From the NCBI RefSeq assembly GCF_947179165.1, contig NC_077241.1, positions 79,137,648 through 79,201,647 of the forward strand: a stretch of 64,000 nt of DNA, written 5' to 3'. This DNA is from Solanum dulcamara. Taxonomy: Eukaryota > Streptophyta > Magnoliopsida > Solanales > Solanaceae. Position numbers and translations under genes: made by a program. Positions 25,368 to 36,244 of the stretch are shown here, one piece after another. Under the pieces are notes generated by a model. It searched no databases. It saw only the letters and a program-made list of their open reading frames with translations, and was not told where the DNA came from. Within the stretch, counting starts at the first letter, position 1; each line of letters opens with the position of its first letter.

Positions 25368-25369
25368 TT

Positions 25370-26094
25370 TATATAAGTGGGATTCAAGCCCAAATATATT
25401 CCTATTCTCACCAGGACTGTGAGGACAAACCCAAATTACATATATTCTTATAGTGACTCATATATTTTCTTTTCATTATATAAGTGAAAAGTTTTAAATT
25501 TATTTTTTAATTTTTAAAAAAATCAATTAGGGGTATATATATGATCGTTCTAGCAAAGCTTCGGGTATATTTAATTTTTTTACACATGATTTATTATTTT
25601 GATTTCTTTAATTCAACGGCTAATTAGTTTTAAAAATCTCCATTATAGATCTGTTTGCTAAAGATTATTTGAGTTTCTTATTCTTATTTAATTTTTTTTC
25701 TCATTTATTTTTTTGTGTAAAATATTTCCATACAATTGGTTCTTTTTCTCGAATTTTACTCTTAGCAACTCCAATGTTCGGAGCAAGATATATTTAGTGC
25801 CAGATACATGTAACTAGTTTGATTCGCCTCGCTGACCTCCCTCACGTTCTCGCTCGCCTCTCTCCTTGTTTCAGTGTATTTGGTAGCAAGTGGAAGTTCA
25901 AATACTTGTTGATGTAGGAGTACTTTAGGCCACAATTCGTAGCCCAAATAAAGTGGAAGTAGAAGTCCAAATCCTTGTTGATATAGGAATATGTTTCAAA
26001 ATCCTTGTCAGAATTGGAATAGAATTTGCACGCTTATATATGGATATGTGTTGTTGCCCTAAAACTAGAACTAGAATCCTCTTGTTTCAAAGCT
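25370..26094. other. Intergenic AT-rich, upstream of F-box copy
   Basis: No reading frame resembling a protein was seen. Short direct repeats occur near 25885-26010 (aagtggaagt...caaatacttgttgat, ggaat). It is the promoter side of the plus-strand F-box pseudogene at 26095; no core promoter could be fixed. Confidence 0.4.
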
Positions 26095-27187
26095 ATGTCA
26101 GGTGGCTGGGCAGATTTGCCCATTGATCTTCTTGCTGAGATTGCAAATCGTATTGAAATGCTCAAAGATTTCATTGTTTTTACTTGTGTTTGTACCTCTT
26201 GGAAAATTGCTGCCCCAAAGGATAAAATTGATGTGTTTTTGTCCCAAAGCCCCTTACTTATGTTGGCTGATAAACAGGATGATTATCGAGAATTCTACTC
26301 ACTTTCCAAGAAGAAAGTTTCAAGTATATTCCTTCCTGAAACTAGAGGACGACCATGTTTTCCATCGGAGGGATGGCTCTGCACCATGGAAAATAATACC
26401 GGAGAGATGAACTTGTTGCATCCTTTGTCCCGTACCCAAATTTAACTTCCTTCACGAGAAAACTTAATGGCTTCACATGGTCCATTAGAAGAAGAAATGA
26501 TTTGGACCTGCATAGAGAAAGTTGTTTTATCTGCCAGTCCTTGTATTACATCGGATTATGTACTGGTGGTTAACTATCACGCAGATGTTAATGAATTGGC
26601 TTTTTGGCGACCTGGAGATCTCAATTGGACTCCTATTAAGAGTGAAAAATTCAGTGGTATCATGAGTATAAATTATTATAAGGGTCATTTTTATTTTGTT
26701 ACATGTTGGGGTGAATTCTGGGTTTTTGAAGTTGCAGGGCGTAGCACTTGCAAACCAATTGTAGAGCCACGCTTGCTTTTTCAGTCCCGAGATAAAGCCA
26801 TCTTTCATTGTCCTGAAGTTCAGTTTTACCTAGTCGAGCTATCTGATGCCCTGTTATTTGTTGTGCGATTTGCTCATTATTCAGACGGTCCAAATGGTGG
26901 ACCTAAGACTTTTAAATTTAGAATTCTTGAATTAGATGTAATCAAGGGTGAATTCAAGGAGGAGGAGATTAAAACCTTGGGAGATTCAGCTATTTTTGTG
27001 GGCTATAATACTGGAGCATGTTCCATTGAATCACATATATTTTGCTGATAATTGGTTCAAATATTCTAGCAATTTAGATATGGGTCCTTATGATTTGGAA
27101 GATGGAAAAATTGAATCTTTCTATCCTGGACCTTCACCAAGTTCAATTTTTCCGCCAGCTTGGGTTATGCCATCATTCTTAAACTGA
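26095..27187 (+). pseudogene. F-box/DUF295 (KIB1-4 propeller, SKIP23-like) pseudogene, near full length
   Basis: This is the best-preserved copy of the local family. The N-terminal F-box starts WADLPIDLLAEIANRIEMLK, followed by TCVCTSWK. DUF295 hallmarks follow: [74 protein letters not shown] and a C-terminal MGPYDLEDGKIESFYPG. Two lesions break it. An in-frame TAA at 26443-26445 stands where sisters have CAA (Gln in RTQIQLP). A deletion/frameshift near 27030-27040 fuses the GACSIES stretch to the terminal IYFADNW segment. The frame before and after the stop is otherwise open, so inactivation looks recent. An allele lacking the TAA would still carry the C-terminal shift. Confidence 0.85.
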
Positions 27188-27434
27188 TTTTATTTGCCCT
27201 ATTTGTTTTCTGTTTGGTGATGAAAAGTTTTAATTCTGAGAGCATTAAGCTATTTAGATTGTATTTGTTGCTTGTTGATATAGACTTGAAGCGGGGTGTA
27301 TTTGTTGTTTATAGTTCTACAACTTCATTTACATTGTTAATTGGGAAAAGACTCAAGGGAAAAAGGATAAATACACCCCAAACTATCTGGTATGCGTATA
27401 CCCTTCATTATACTATTGAGATATCAAAGCCCTT
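27188..27434. other. 3' flank of the F-box copy
   Basis: AT-rich sequence follows the family C-terminus. A short segment at about 27350-27434 (aaaaggataaatacacccc) looks like a repeat edge. No gene is visible. Confidence 0.35.
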
Positions 27435-27993
27435 TGTCACGGACTTAGACTTCAACTAAGACTTTCGTGCGGCACTTGACAACTTACTCACGAATCTTTC
27501 ACGATCTTGCAAGCTCAAGTAAGCCTTTAAGAATAGATCGCTAAGGGAACGCTAGATTGTAAGAAAGTCAAGAGAGCTTTTATGAAGAAGACTTTTGTAT
27601 TGCTTAGAAGAATACTTGATTGGTTGATGATCTTCTACAAATGAATGCCCCCTCTATTTATACTACTCCTAAGGGGCCTAAGTGTAAATAAAATTTATTA
27701 TACAAGTCCTTCCGTATTTACAAAGAAGTCCCTACTCTAGAACTCTCCACACACTCTATAGAATTCCAAGTCTTTCAAGACTTCTCTACAAATTTCTACA
27801 AGAATCTAGAGTCTTCTACCTTCTTCAAGAATTCTCTAGGACATTCTAGAGTCTTCCACTAACATCTCCAAGACTCTAGGTTCTTCTACCTTCTTCAAGA
27901 ATTCTCTAGGACATTCTAGAGCCTTCTATTAACTTCTTCAAGACTCTAAATCTTTCCCCATCTTCATGATCAAGTGGCGGGTCATGATACCTT
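27435..27993 (-). mobile_element. Probable solo LTR of a Ty1-copia-like element
   Basis: Read on the minus strand, the segment starts tatcatgacccgcc (LTRs usually begin TG, so one base may be mutated). It has a TATA box (tataaatag, about 27655-27663) followed by a transcribed-like U5 region, and it ends ccgtgaca. The interior has a direct duplication of about 70 bp (27814-27950, ttctaccttcttcaagaatt twice). Flanks share cctt only approximately, so the target duplication is not proven. No internal retrotransposon genes adjoin it. Confidence 0.5.
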
Positions 27994-28559
27994 GCCATCC
28001 AAAAAGGAAATAGGAATTGAGTCCAAAACATTGTTAACCAAAACTAGTCTGCCAATAAAATAATCAAATATATATGTCATACAAACATTTCCGTGATGCC
28101 AATTCTTAAACTTCGTGTCAAGTCAAAAGTTTTCTTTACTTTTTTTAAAACATGTCATACACTAGCATATGCTCTCACTGGCTATTAATAAACAAAAACT
28201 GCAAGAGTAATGCATAGTCCGATGCATTCCCATGAATCTGATGGCATTTAATAGTGATCGAGTACAGACATTGCTTTGAGAAAGGAGCTCATATCGTGAT
28301 AATTAATTATGATGGAAACAGAATTAGAGTAGACACATAAATGGATGGACGTCGTGCAGTTTTTACTCTCCACTATTTACCTCATAAGTTGAGGCTACTC
28401 AGACCACACCAATATTTATGCATCTACAGTTTTATAGTATGGATCAATTCTGCTTATAGTAGTCTAGTCTCTAGTTCAGACCAAGAAGTGATAACATTAT
28501 AAAGTAATCGAGTTACAGAAGCACTCAATGTGCCTACTTCCTAGTCTCCGAAATAAACT
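27994..28559. other. Intergenic, no gene seen
   Basis: No protein-like frame, RNA gene or clear repeat ends could be recognised. It lies between the LTR-like segment and the LINE-related fragment. Confidence 0.35.
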
Positions 28560-28799
28560 CTCAAAACCACCTATAACAATACTGTACATATACTTCTGAG
28601 GTGACGAGTCTAGTGTCCTGGTTTATTGAGTGAAAGTAGAGAGAAGGGCTAGTGGAAAATCAAGATCCGCATCGAACTTGTGAATGCATCTCGTAGAAAT
28701 TTTCTAGGAGAAAATATAGTAATCTCTGTGTGTCGTTTGCATATATAATATGGGTAACCTCGACGTTTTTATGATCAAAGCACATATCCTGTATCCCCT
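28560..28799 (-). mobile_element. LINE-derived fragment shared with 32200-32525
   Basis: The minus-strand sequence matches the LINE fragment near 32200-32525 over its length, including atcaggggatacaggatatg, the decayed ITHI(I/L)YA(N/D)DT stretch of a reverse transcriptase palm motif, and the flanking gtttattgagtgaaag block. It directly replaces the expected C-terminus of the F-box copy upstream, so the two are joined at about 28800. Confidence 0.6.
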
Positions 28800-29776
28800 G
28801 ATCCATGATAATTAGGATTAACTTGTGCAAACTTAGAGGAGTCAATAGAAATCACTGCATTACTTCCCAAGAAAATTGATGAATCTCCCAAAGTATTGAT
28901 CTCCTTGATGTCGCCTTTGATTACATCTAGTTCCACCACTTTAAATTTAAAAGTATCGCGCCCGTCTTCATAGGAAAATCGGGCAACAAGTAATAATGCA
29001 CCGGATACCTCAACTAGGTAGAACTCAGTTGCAGGTTGTTCAATCATATCGTCTTCTAGATGAACAAGCAATCGGGGTTCAACAATTGGTTGAGGGTCGT
29101 TAGGCCCTGCAATGTCAAAAACCCAAACATCTCTATCAAACGTGATCCCATAAAATTGACCATCATAATAGTTGATATCAGAGATCGCACCCCATTTAAC
29201 ATCAGTATCATTCAATTTTTTATCAATATCATTCCAGTTGACAACTCCAGGTCGCCAAAAAGCTAAATTATTTACACCTGCATAATATTAGACTAACACC
29301 ACATAATCTGATGTAACAGAAGGACTAGCATATAAGATGGCCTTGTCCACGCAATGGTAAATACCTCTAGCTTCAACTGGTCCGTAATCCTGTAAAGCCC
29401 ATAAATTTTTTTCAGGAGGAAGTTGAATTTGGGTACGGGAGAAAGGATGCAACAAGTTCATCTCTCCGTTAATAGTATATGCGATGGTGCAAAGCCATCC
29501 CTTCGTTGAATAACACTCTTGCCTTTCTAGCTTCGGGAGAAATATGGTTGAAACTTCTTCTCCTACAAGAGAACAAAATTCTCGATAATCGTTATCTTTA
29601 TCAGCTAGCATTAGCAGCGGAACTTGGGGCGCCAGACACACTTTATAAATTTCCTTTGTACCAGCAATTCTCCATGAGGTACAAACAGAACAAAAAGGTG
29701 TGAAGTCTTTGAGCAATTTAAAACGCTTTGCAATTAAAACAATGAGGTCGTAGGGTAATTCTTCCCAATTCCGCAT
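28800..29776 (-). pseudogene. F-box/DUF295 pseudogene, C-terminus replaced by LINE sequence
   Basis: The start is ATG at 29776. The F-box is WEELPYDLIVLIAKRFKLLK...CSVCTSWRIA, followed by DUF295 features LMLADKDNDYREFCSL, GWLCTIAYTINGEMNLLHPF, RTQIQLPPEK, WRPGVVNWND, INYYDGQFYGIT and FYLVEVSGALLLVARF. An in-frame TAA (about 29288) falls after SDYVVLV, where sisters continue with NY; the same frame then stays open to 28775. The family C-terminus (YNLEDGKIES...) is missing: after QVNPNYH the frame runs into a LINE fragment. It could still be transcribed, but no full DUF295 protein can be made. Confidence 0.8.
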
Positions 29777-30087
29777 AGAGTAGAATATGTGTTTATGGTT
29801 TCTGGGGCAAGTAAAAAGGTTAAACCTATGTTTATGGTTTTATATTTAGAATCGGCACAATATTTACGTCAAATCAATAAATGTATGGTATGTGTTGTAA
29901 TCACGGTCTAAAAACAGAAGATGAGGAGAACGAGGACTCGCACATCAATTGGCTAGGAGTCCTAATATGAATTGGAACATACAACTTTTCCTTCTTTAAA
30001 TAATATGTAAATTAAGGTTTGCCGTCAAAAAAAAAAAACACACACACAATTACACAACCATAACCAAAATTATTATAAGGGTCAATT
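29777..30087. other. Intergenic between F-box copy and PUR5 retrocopy
   Basis: This is the 5' flank of the minus-strand F-box copy. It holds a poly-A/CA tract (about 30027-30050). A short stretch (aattattataagggtca, 30068-30084) resembles the INYYKG-coding part of the F-box family and may be a remnant, but it is too short to be sure. Confidence 0.3.
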
Positions 30088-30097
30088 ATACAACCAT

Positions 30098-31847
30098 ACG
30101 AACCTCCCGTCTCTGCTCGCAATTTGGAGGACTGAGAATTCGCCATCATTATAGAGCTTGAACCTCCAGTCTCTCCGTGCAGCAGGGGTACTACCACAAA
30201 CCCTTCCATCTCCAGCCCTAATTAAAAAAGCCGAGTTCCCTTACAGGCATTGCTACTTCTCCGGTTGCAGTTCAGCTACCGCCATTGCTGAAGTTTCGAG
30301 TTCTTCGAGCAGTTTGATGAGCTTGAAGCAGATTTTTCCTTGAGTTGCCATGAACACGTCTTGTGGAGCGAATTTGGAACTTTCGAGGTGCATTGCTGCA
30401 TCCCCTGTTTGTCGTTTAAAATCCTCTTTCTTTGAGTCAAGATCAGGTGTACCCAAGCTCTAGGGCTTCTCAAAGAAGCTATTGCCTTTATGCAAAGATA
30501 TAAATGCTAAAAGTAACAGGGAGGGAAGCATTACATTCTCGGTTACTTGTAGTGCCAGTCAGGTTGACACTGCTGCAGATGAGCCCAGCAGTCTTTACAT
30601 ATAAGGATGCTGGCGTGGACATTGATGCAGGATCAGAGCTTGTGAGGAGAATAGCCAAAATGGCACCTGGAATTGGGGGATTTGGAGGGCTCTTTCCATT
30701 AGGGGATTCATATCTTGTGGCTGGTACTGATGGTGTGGGGACAGAACTTAAGTTGGCATTTGAAACAGGAATTCATGATACCATTGGGATTGATCTGGTT
30801 GCGATGAGTGTTAATGACATTGTCACTTCTGGAGCAAAACCTTTATTTTTCCTTGATTATTTTGCAACCAGCCGCCTTGATGTTGACCTTGCAGAGAAGG
30901 TCATAAAAGGTATTGTGGATGGTTGCCAGCAATCTGACTGTGCTCTTCTAGGGGGAGGAGAGACTGCTGAGATGCCAGATTTCTATGCTGACGGCGAGTA
31001 TGACAGTGGGTTTGCTGTGGGCATTGTTAAAAAGGATTCAGTTATTGACGGGAAAAGTATCAAGGTTGGAGACGTTCTTATTGGTTTACCATCTAGTGGA
31101 GTTCATTCAAATGAGTTTTCTCTTGTTAGAAGGGTTCTGAAGCAAAGTGGCTTTTCTTTGAAAGACCAGCTTCCTGGTGAAACTATTACACTTGGTGAAG
31201 CTTTGATTTGCCCAACTGTTATATATGTTAAACAGGTTCTTGATATTATTAACAAAGGAGGGGTTAAAGAAATAGCCCACATTACAGGAGCCATTATTTA
31301 CGAGGGCTCTTGGACAATTCCTCCTGTTTTTAAATGGATTCAAGAGGCTGGAAGAATAGAAGATGCTGAGATGATGCGGACTTTCAATATGGGAATCGGC
31401 ATGCTCCTTGTAGTAAGTCCAGAAGCAGCTCATAGGATTCTTGGGGAAGTACAGAAGACGAGCATTGCAGACCGGATTGGTGAGGTTGTAAAGGGTGATG
31501 GAGTAAGCTATAGCTGAAAGCTATGCAGGTGATCATCGGAGGATGTCAATATCAGCATGTCTCCGTTCACTCAAGAATGACATGAAGTGATGAGAGTTTT
31601 TTCTCCTACCTTCGATTTAGAGTTTGAAATTTAGGAGCCTCTCTTATTGATCGTGTTTATGTGTATCGTCTAACAACCAATGCATAGACTCTTAAAGATG
31701 TGTCATGTTATGTGTATTAGTGTGTCATTAGTTACATCTGTTAGCCATGAGGAGGATGTAGACAACTTCAAGAGATTTTGAAATAGTTTTGCATGGAGTT
31801 TAGTAAACGATTTCCGTTATATTCCATTTTGATCAAAAAATAAATAA
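30098..31847 (+). pseudogene. PUR5: Processed retrocopy of PUR5 (AIR synthase, purM family), disabled
   Basis: Intact PUR5 makes aminoimidazole ribonucleotide in the plastid purine pathway. The whole body is intronless. It starts at a 10-bp repeat atacaaccat (30088-30097), ends in an A-rich tail (aaaaaataaataa) and repeats atacaaccat at 31848-31857, as expected of LINE-driven retrotransposition. The likely original ATG is 30350. The transit-peptide region has an in-frame TAG (30461) and a 1-nt insertion near 30594 before TYKDAGVDIDAGSELVRRIA. The core is well kept (MAPGIGGFGGLFPLGDSYLV, NDIVTSGAKPLFFLDYFATS), but TDGVGTK has become TDGVGTE, an extra Gly is in LLGGGETAEMP, a Leu is lost in GEYDSGFAV, and about 16 residues of the GGGFTDNIPR loop are missing in ITGAIIYEG. 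The frame starting at 30504 (337 codons) therefore lacks catalytic parts and its first codons are out of the original frame. Confidence 0.88.
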
Positions 31848-31849
31848 AT

Positions 31850-32045
31850 ACAACCATGACGACCAAAATTGGACTCATATCGACATTAACAATAACGGTG
31901 GATTCGATGATATTAAGGGTGGGGTTTTGAAGTTGCTGCTCCTATTTTACAAGCTGGAGATTGTTAGTTCAGTTTTATCTAGTTGAGTTATCCAGTGCAC
32001 TATTACTTGTTACCCGATTTTGTCATGTTGTTTACTTTTTATATT
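31850..32045 (+). pseudogene. Small F-box/DUF295 fragment
   Basis: Plus-strand sequence around 31960-32030 reads QFYLVELSSALLLVTRFCH, the conserved DUF295 strand seen in neighbouring copies; the part before it (accaaaattggactcatatcg) resembles the WRPGDLNWT segment. It begins directly at the right target duplication of the PUR5 retrocopy. It is too short to be a gene. Confidence 0.6.
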
Positions 32046-32199
32046 TTGAAACCCGTTAGTGAAAAACTTGGATTTGTTGGACAGTATGGCTGGAAAGTCC
32101 TTTGATGGAATAGTATATTCCACTGTTATTTCCACAAATATAGCATCTGTTTAATAGAGATACTCATGTGTAGTCCAAGACTTACAATTATAAATTCTC

Positions 32200-32790
32200 A
32201 AGACCTTCTACAACAATACTGTACATATACTGATAATACGGCGAGTCTAATGTGCTGGTTTATTGAGTGAAAGCAGAGAGAATTAGGGCCGGTTGACAAT
32301 CAAGTTCCACATCGAACTTGTGGATGGGTACATTAATATAAACAACAGATTACAGATGTTTGAGCAAGAGAATGCATCTTGTAGAAATTTTCTAGGGGAA
32401 AATGTAGTAATCTCTATGAGTCTGTCTGTGTCGTCAGCATACAAAATATGGGTAATCTCGGCGTTTTTATGATCCAAAGCACATATCCTGTATCCCCTGA
32501 TCCATGATAATTCCATCGCCTTAAACACCAATCTGCTGAAACACTCCTAAACTAGCTAAAAATAGGAAAGGGGAAAGGGAATTCCCTTGCCTTAAACCTC
32601 TATAAGCCCGAAAATTACCTTCTAGAGTACCTATGCAAGTAGAAGTACAAATTTTTGCGTGTTTGCAAATGATATATAATCTGTACTGAAATTCATTGAT
32701 CCCATACATATTTGAGGGATAATAGCAGCCGTAATATATGCTATGACAGTATGACTTGTTTAAAACGACAAGTTTCAAAAATTCACTCAA
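32200..32790 (-). mobile_element. LINE reverse transcriptase fragment
   Basis: On the minus strand, EGNFRAYRGLRQGNSLSPFLFL (split here for length: EGNFRAYRG then LRQGNSLSPFLFL) is the RT block before the catalytic palm. It is followed, after a frame change near 32530, by KNAEITHILYADDT with the YADD catalytic box. Frames 32790-32521 and 32531-32283 overlap, so a frameshift or deletion separates them. This is a plant L1-type non-LTR element remnant. Its end (32200-32525) is duplicated at 28560-28799. Confidence 0.75.
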
Positions 32791-32996
32791 ATGTTATGGC
32801 AATGTTTAAGACCACAAATTTCAAAAGTTAATTAAAGAATGTGTAAGTCAAACTAGGACAAACAAAGTGAAATAGAGGGACTAAAGTGAATTGAATATCA
32901 TAAGCCTCAATTGTCTAGACAAATTGATCAGATACGATGACATTCATTCATCATCCAAAAAAACTAATAAATCTCAAAGCTAGAAAGAAAAGGTTA

Positions 32997-33802
32997 TCAG
33001 AATGATGGTGCAATCCAAGTTGCCTGGCTCATAAGACTTAGAGATTCGATTTTTCCATCTTCAAGATTGTAAGTCCCCATATCTCTTCTACTCTCAAAAG
33101 TATGAAACAATCCATACAATTTATGGGTAAAATAGCACCAGATAGCTCGACTAGGTAAAACTGAGCTAACTTGTGACGCCATATATGATTCTCCAGCTCA
33201 ATAACCAAGCGAGGTCCTGAAATTTCGAAAACCCAAACTTTACCACACCATGTCAGATAATAAAATTGACTCTTATAATAATTCATAGCTGTGAACGCGG
33301 CGTTAGTTATTTGAATGTGAATTTTAGTCTAGTTGAGGTGACGTAACAGAAGGACTTGCAGTTAAAACAAACTTTGTCCATAAAGTTACATATCTCCTCT
33401 ATAGGTCCTGCTTCGTAACCATTTAAAACCCATATGCCTTTTTCGAGAGGAAGTTGAATTTGGGCACGGGTGAAAGGATGCAACAAGCTAATCTCTCCGG
33501 TATTCTTTTCCATTGTACAGAGCCATCCCTGTGACGAAAAACATAATCCTCCTCTAGCTTCTGGGAGAAATATGCGCGAAATTTTCTTCTTGGTAAGAGA
33601 GTAAAATTCTCGATAATCGTCATCTTTGTCAGCCAACATTAGCTACGGAACTTGAGGTGAAAACACATCGGAAGTTGTCCTTGGTAGCGGCAATTCGCCG
33701 AGAGGTACAAACAGCACGAAAAACAATGAAATCTTCAATCACTTTAACACGATTTGCAATTTTAGCAATCAGATCGTTGGGCAGTTCTACCCAATTCGCC
33801 AT
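32997..33802 (-). pseudogene. F-box/DUF295 pseudogene with internal deletion
   Basis: The start is ATG at 33802 with F-box WVELPNDLIAKIANRVKVIE...VFRAVCTSRRIAATKDN. A 1-nt insertion then shifts the frame before DVFSPQVP, and TAG replaces the next Leu codon. The middle ([46 protein letters not shown]) is open at 33639-33307. Further frame changes follow, and about 80 residues are missing between AQFYLVELSGAILPI and the C-terminal FHTFESRRDMGTYNLEDGKIES, which ends at 32997. Several independent lesions suggest an older death than that of the copy at 26095. Confidence 0.82.
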
Positions 33803-34019
33803 AGTAAGGGAAAAAGAAAAACTTTGTTCAAGGTTTTTGAGTTTGAGGACATTTATGTTTGACTAGAACTCTAATTCTCCAACGAGATACACTGGAACAT
33901 ATGTTACGGCCCACAATATAGTAAAAATTGTTGGATTGATTTTTGAAAAATAGTCAGTATGTGAAAAATTGTTAAAAAGTAACCATTTTTTATGTGGAAA
34001 TACCATTGTAGGTCCCCCA

Positions 34020-34330
34020 TCTCGAGTCAAGGTCAAGGCTCTAGTCCCAGATTAGGGTAGAATTGGGGTTGGGGTTGGGTCTTAAGTCGATGCCAAAGGT
34101 CGAGTCTTGGGTCATGGTTGGGTCTCGTATTGAGATCAAGAGTCGGGGCTTGAGTCCCCGATTAGGTTCGGGTTGGTTCTCGGATCCCATGCTGAGACCA
34201 AGGGTCGAGGCTCGAGTCACGAGTCAAGGTCCTATCTTGGGTTGAGACCGAAGGTCAGGTCTTGGGTTGAGACCAAGGCTTAGGGCTCAAAATTCTTGAG
34301 TTAGAATCGAGGTCAAGATCCGATCAGCTA
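34020..34330. repeat. Degenerate G-rich ggtcgagtcttgggt minisatellite
   Basis: Variants of gggtcgagtcttgggttgag and gagaccaagggtcgaggct recur about ten times in 300 bp with irregular spacing. A 60-codon frame across it is repeat-driven and not a gene. The region between 33803 and 34020 shows no gene. Confidence 0.65.
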
Positions 34331-34568
34331 ATTTTAGCACAATTCATTTATTAACTCAGTTTATTTTAACTTGCTTAATTACGATCTAATCCGCTCATCC
34401 AACTCCCTTGGCACTCCTATTCAATATCTTCTAAATACTTTTTAGTATTTAAAGAACTTATTTCCTCAAGGAATCCTACGGGTAATTGTTAGAAACGAGT
34501 TCTCATCACTAATAGCAGATAACTAAAAATACAAATGGTTCATGAAATACTTGTACAACTAATAATCT

Positions 34569-35566
34569 AGGAAAAATGCATAAATTCACCCCTAAAGTTA
34601 TACCAAAAAGTTTGTTACGTACTTAAATATTATGGCGACCTATTACACACCTAAACTACCTAAAAGTGAAATTATTACCCCCCTACAACTGACGTGGCAA
34701 AAAAAAGGGAGAAGCGCGTCAGAAATTATGTAAAGTAAAAAAAAAATAAAAAAACAAAATCACTCCACCCCCATATCCTTTCTTCTACATTCTTCTTCTT
34801 CACATTCACCTCCATCTACTCTCATTTTGAATCTTAATTTTTTTTTCTTTCAAAACCCATTAAAGTAAAAACAATTAAAAAACAAAATTACCCCACCCCC
34901 ACGTCTTTTCTTCTTTGCACCCACCTACCCTCTTCTTCTTTACAACACCTCTATTTACTCTCCATTTTGAATCTTGATTTTTTTTCTTTCAAAACTCATT
35001 AAGAAGAAGAAGAATTATTCTCCCCATTTTGGTGGAGAAGACGATTGGGGTTGGGTGGGGTGGGGGGATGGGTGGTTAATAATTAATTAGGAGTTAATTA
35101 GTATAAAATATAGTTAATAAAAAAAAGTTAATTAATAAAGAAAAAAATATAAAAAATCGGATTGGTAGTTAATAATTAATTAAGAGTTAATTAGTATAAA
35201 ATATAGTTAATAAAAAAAGTTAATTAATAAAGAAAAGAAATATAAAAAATCGGATGAGTGGTTAATAATTAATTATGAGCTAATTAGTATAAAATATAGT
35301 TAATAAAAAAAGTTAATTAATAAAGAAAAGAAAAGGAAAAAAATATAAAAAATTGGATGAATATTTAATAATTAATTAGAATTTAATTAGTATAAAATAA
35401 AGTTAATAAAAGAAAAATTAATTAATAAAGAAAAGAATATAAAACATTATAATTTCTGACATGGCGATGACGTGGCACTAACATGGCGCCACGTGACAGT
35501 AAATGTAATACACCACATATTATGAGAGTGGTGTTATGCGTTCAGGAGAAATTTATGTCTTTTCCC
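34569..35566. mobile_element. MITE-like non-autonomous element with inner tandem repeats
   Basis: The left end aggaaaaatgcataaattc and the inverted right end gggaaaagacataaatt match imperfectly, and both flanks carry taatct (34563-34568 and 35567-35572), a possible 6-bp target duplication. Inside are a duplicated block of about 130 bp (about 34745-35005, each copy with ccacccccac...cattttgaatctt and a t-rich run) and an AT-rich tandem array. No protein is encoded. Confidence 0.55.
35073..35450. repeat. Four tandem AT-rich repeats of about 90-100 bp
   Basis: Each unit contains gttaataattaatta, agttaattagtataaaatat, agttaataaaaaaagttaat, taataaagaaaag and tataaaaaatcggat. The last copy is the most diverged. 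The array lies inside the enclosing MITE-like element. Confidence 0.85.
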
Positions 35567-35794
35567 TAATCTAAAAGCTCAAAATATAAAGTCTATCAAT
35601 CAAATATATTAGCCTTTATACCCCACCCCACCCTTTGAGTTCACAATTTTATTAGGCAATAATAAAATGAATTTAATAATTCCAGAGATCATCCATCAGG
35701 AAAAAAAGGAGGAAGATCACCATATTTTTCTAAAATAACAAGTTTTTGTCTATTAACTCTATCTCTCCTATATATTTACTTCAATATATGTTAA

Positions 35795-36000
35795 GGGCTC
35801 ATTTAATTGTAGCAAATTTCAAATTCTGTCTCGGTAGGTCGGATCAAGTTATTTCAAAATTAGTTAAGTCGAAATTAGTTATCCCACATTAAATTCGAGA
35901 TAAGTTATTCCACAATTTTATTCCAACCAAACATGAGATAAATTCATCCTAAAATTAATCGTGAAATTAATTATCTCTTATCACTCCTGCCAAATGAGCC
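35795..36000. mobile_element. Tourist-type MITE (206 bp)
   Basis: Terminal inverted repeats are gggctcattt and, read from the right, ggctcattt. The flanks carry taa on both sides (35792-35794 and 36001-36003), a 3-bp target duplication as in PIF/Harbinger-derived Tourist MITEs. The element is AT-rich and non-coding. Confidence 0.65.
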
Positions 36001-36244
36001 TAAAGTCTATATTTACACACTCCTTCCTTATATTATTTTTTTAAACAAAATTTTGATATTTTATTGATGAGATAATGAGTATAAACACCACCTTACACCA
36101 CTTCGGTCAAAATTCATTTTCTACATGACCCAATCGATTAGGAAAAAAATAAATAAATAACAAAAAACAAAACACATAACACTTTAAACCTCCCTGTCCC
36201 CTCGTTCCCTTTGCTGGAGTTACTCTCAAATAGGGATATTTTAG

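Noticed and set aside
30504..31517. 337-codon frame as a functional AIR synthase
   Set aside because: The first codons are out of the parental frame, the transit peptide is broken, and key glycine-rich segments and the TDGVGTK lysine are lost. The retrocopy marks (tail, target duplication) fit a pseudogene.
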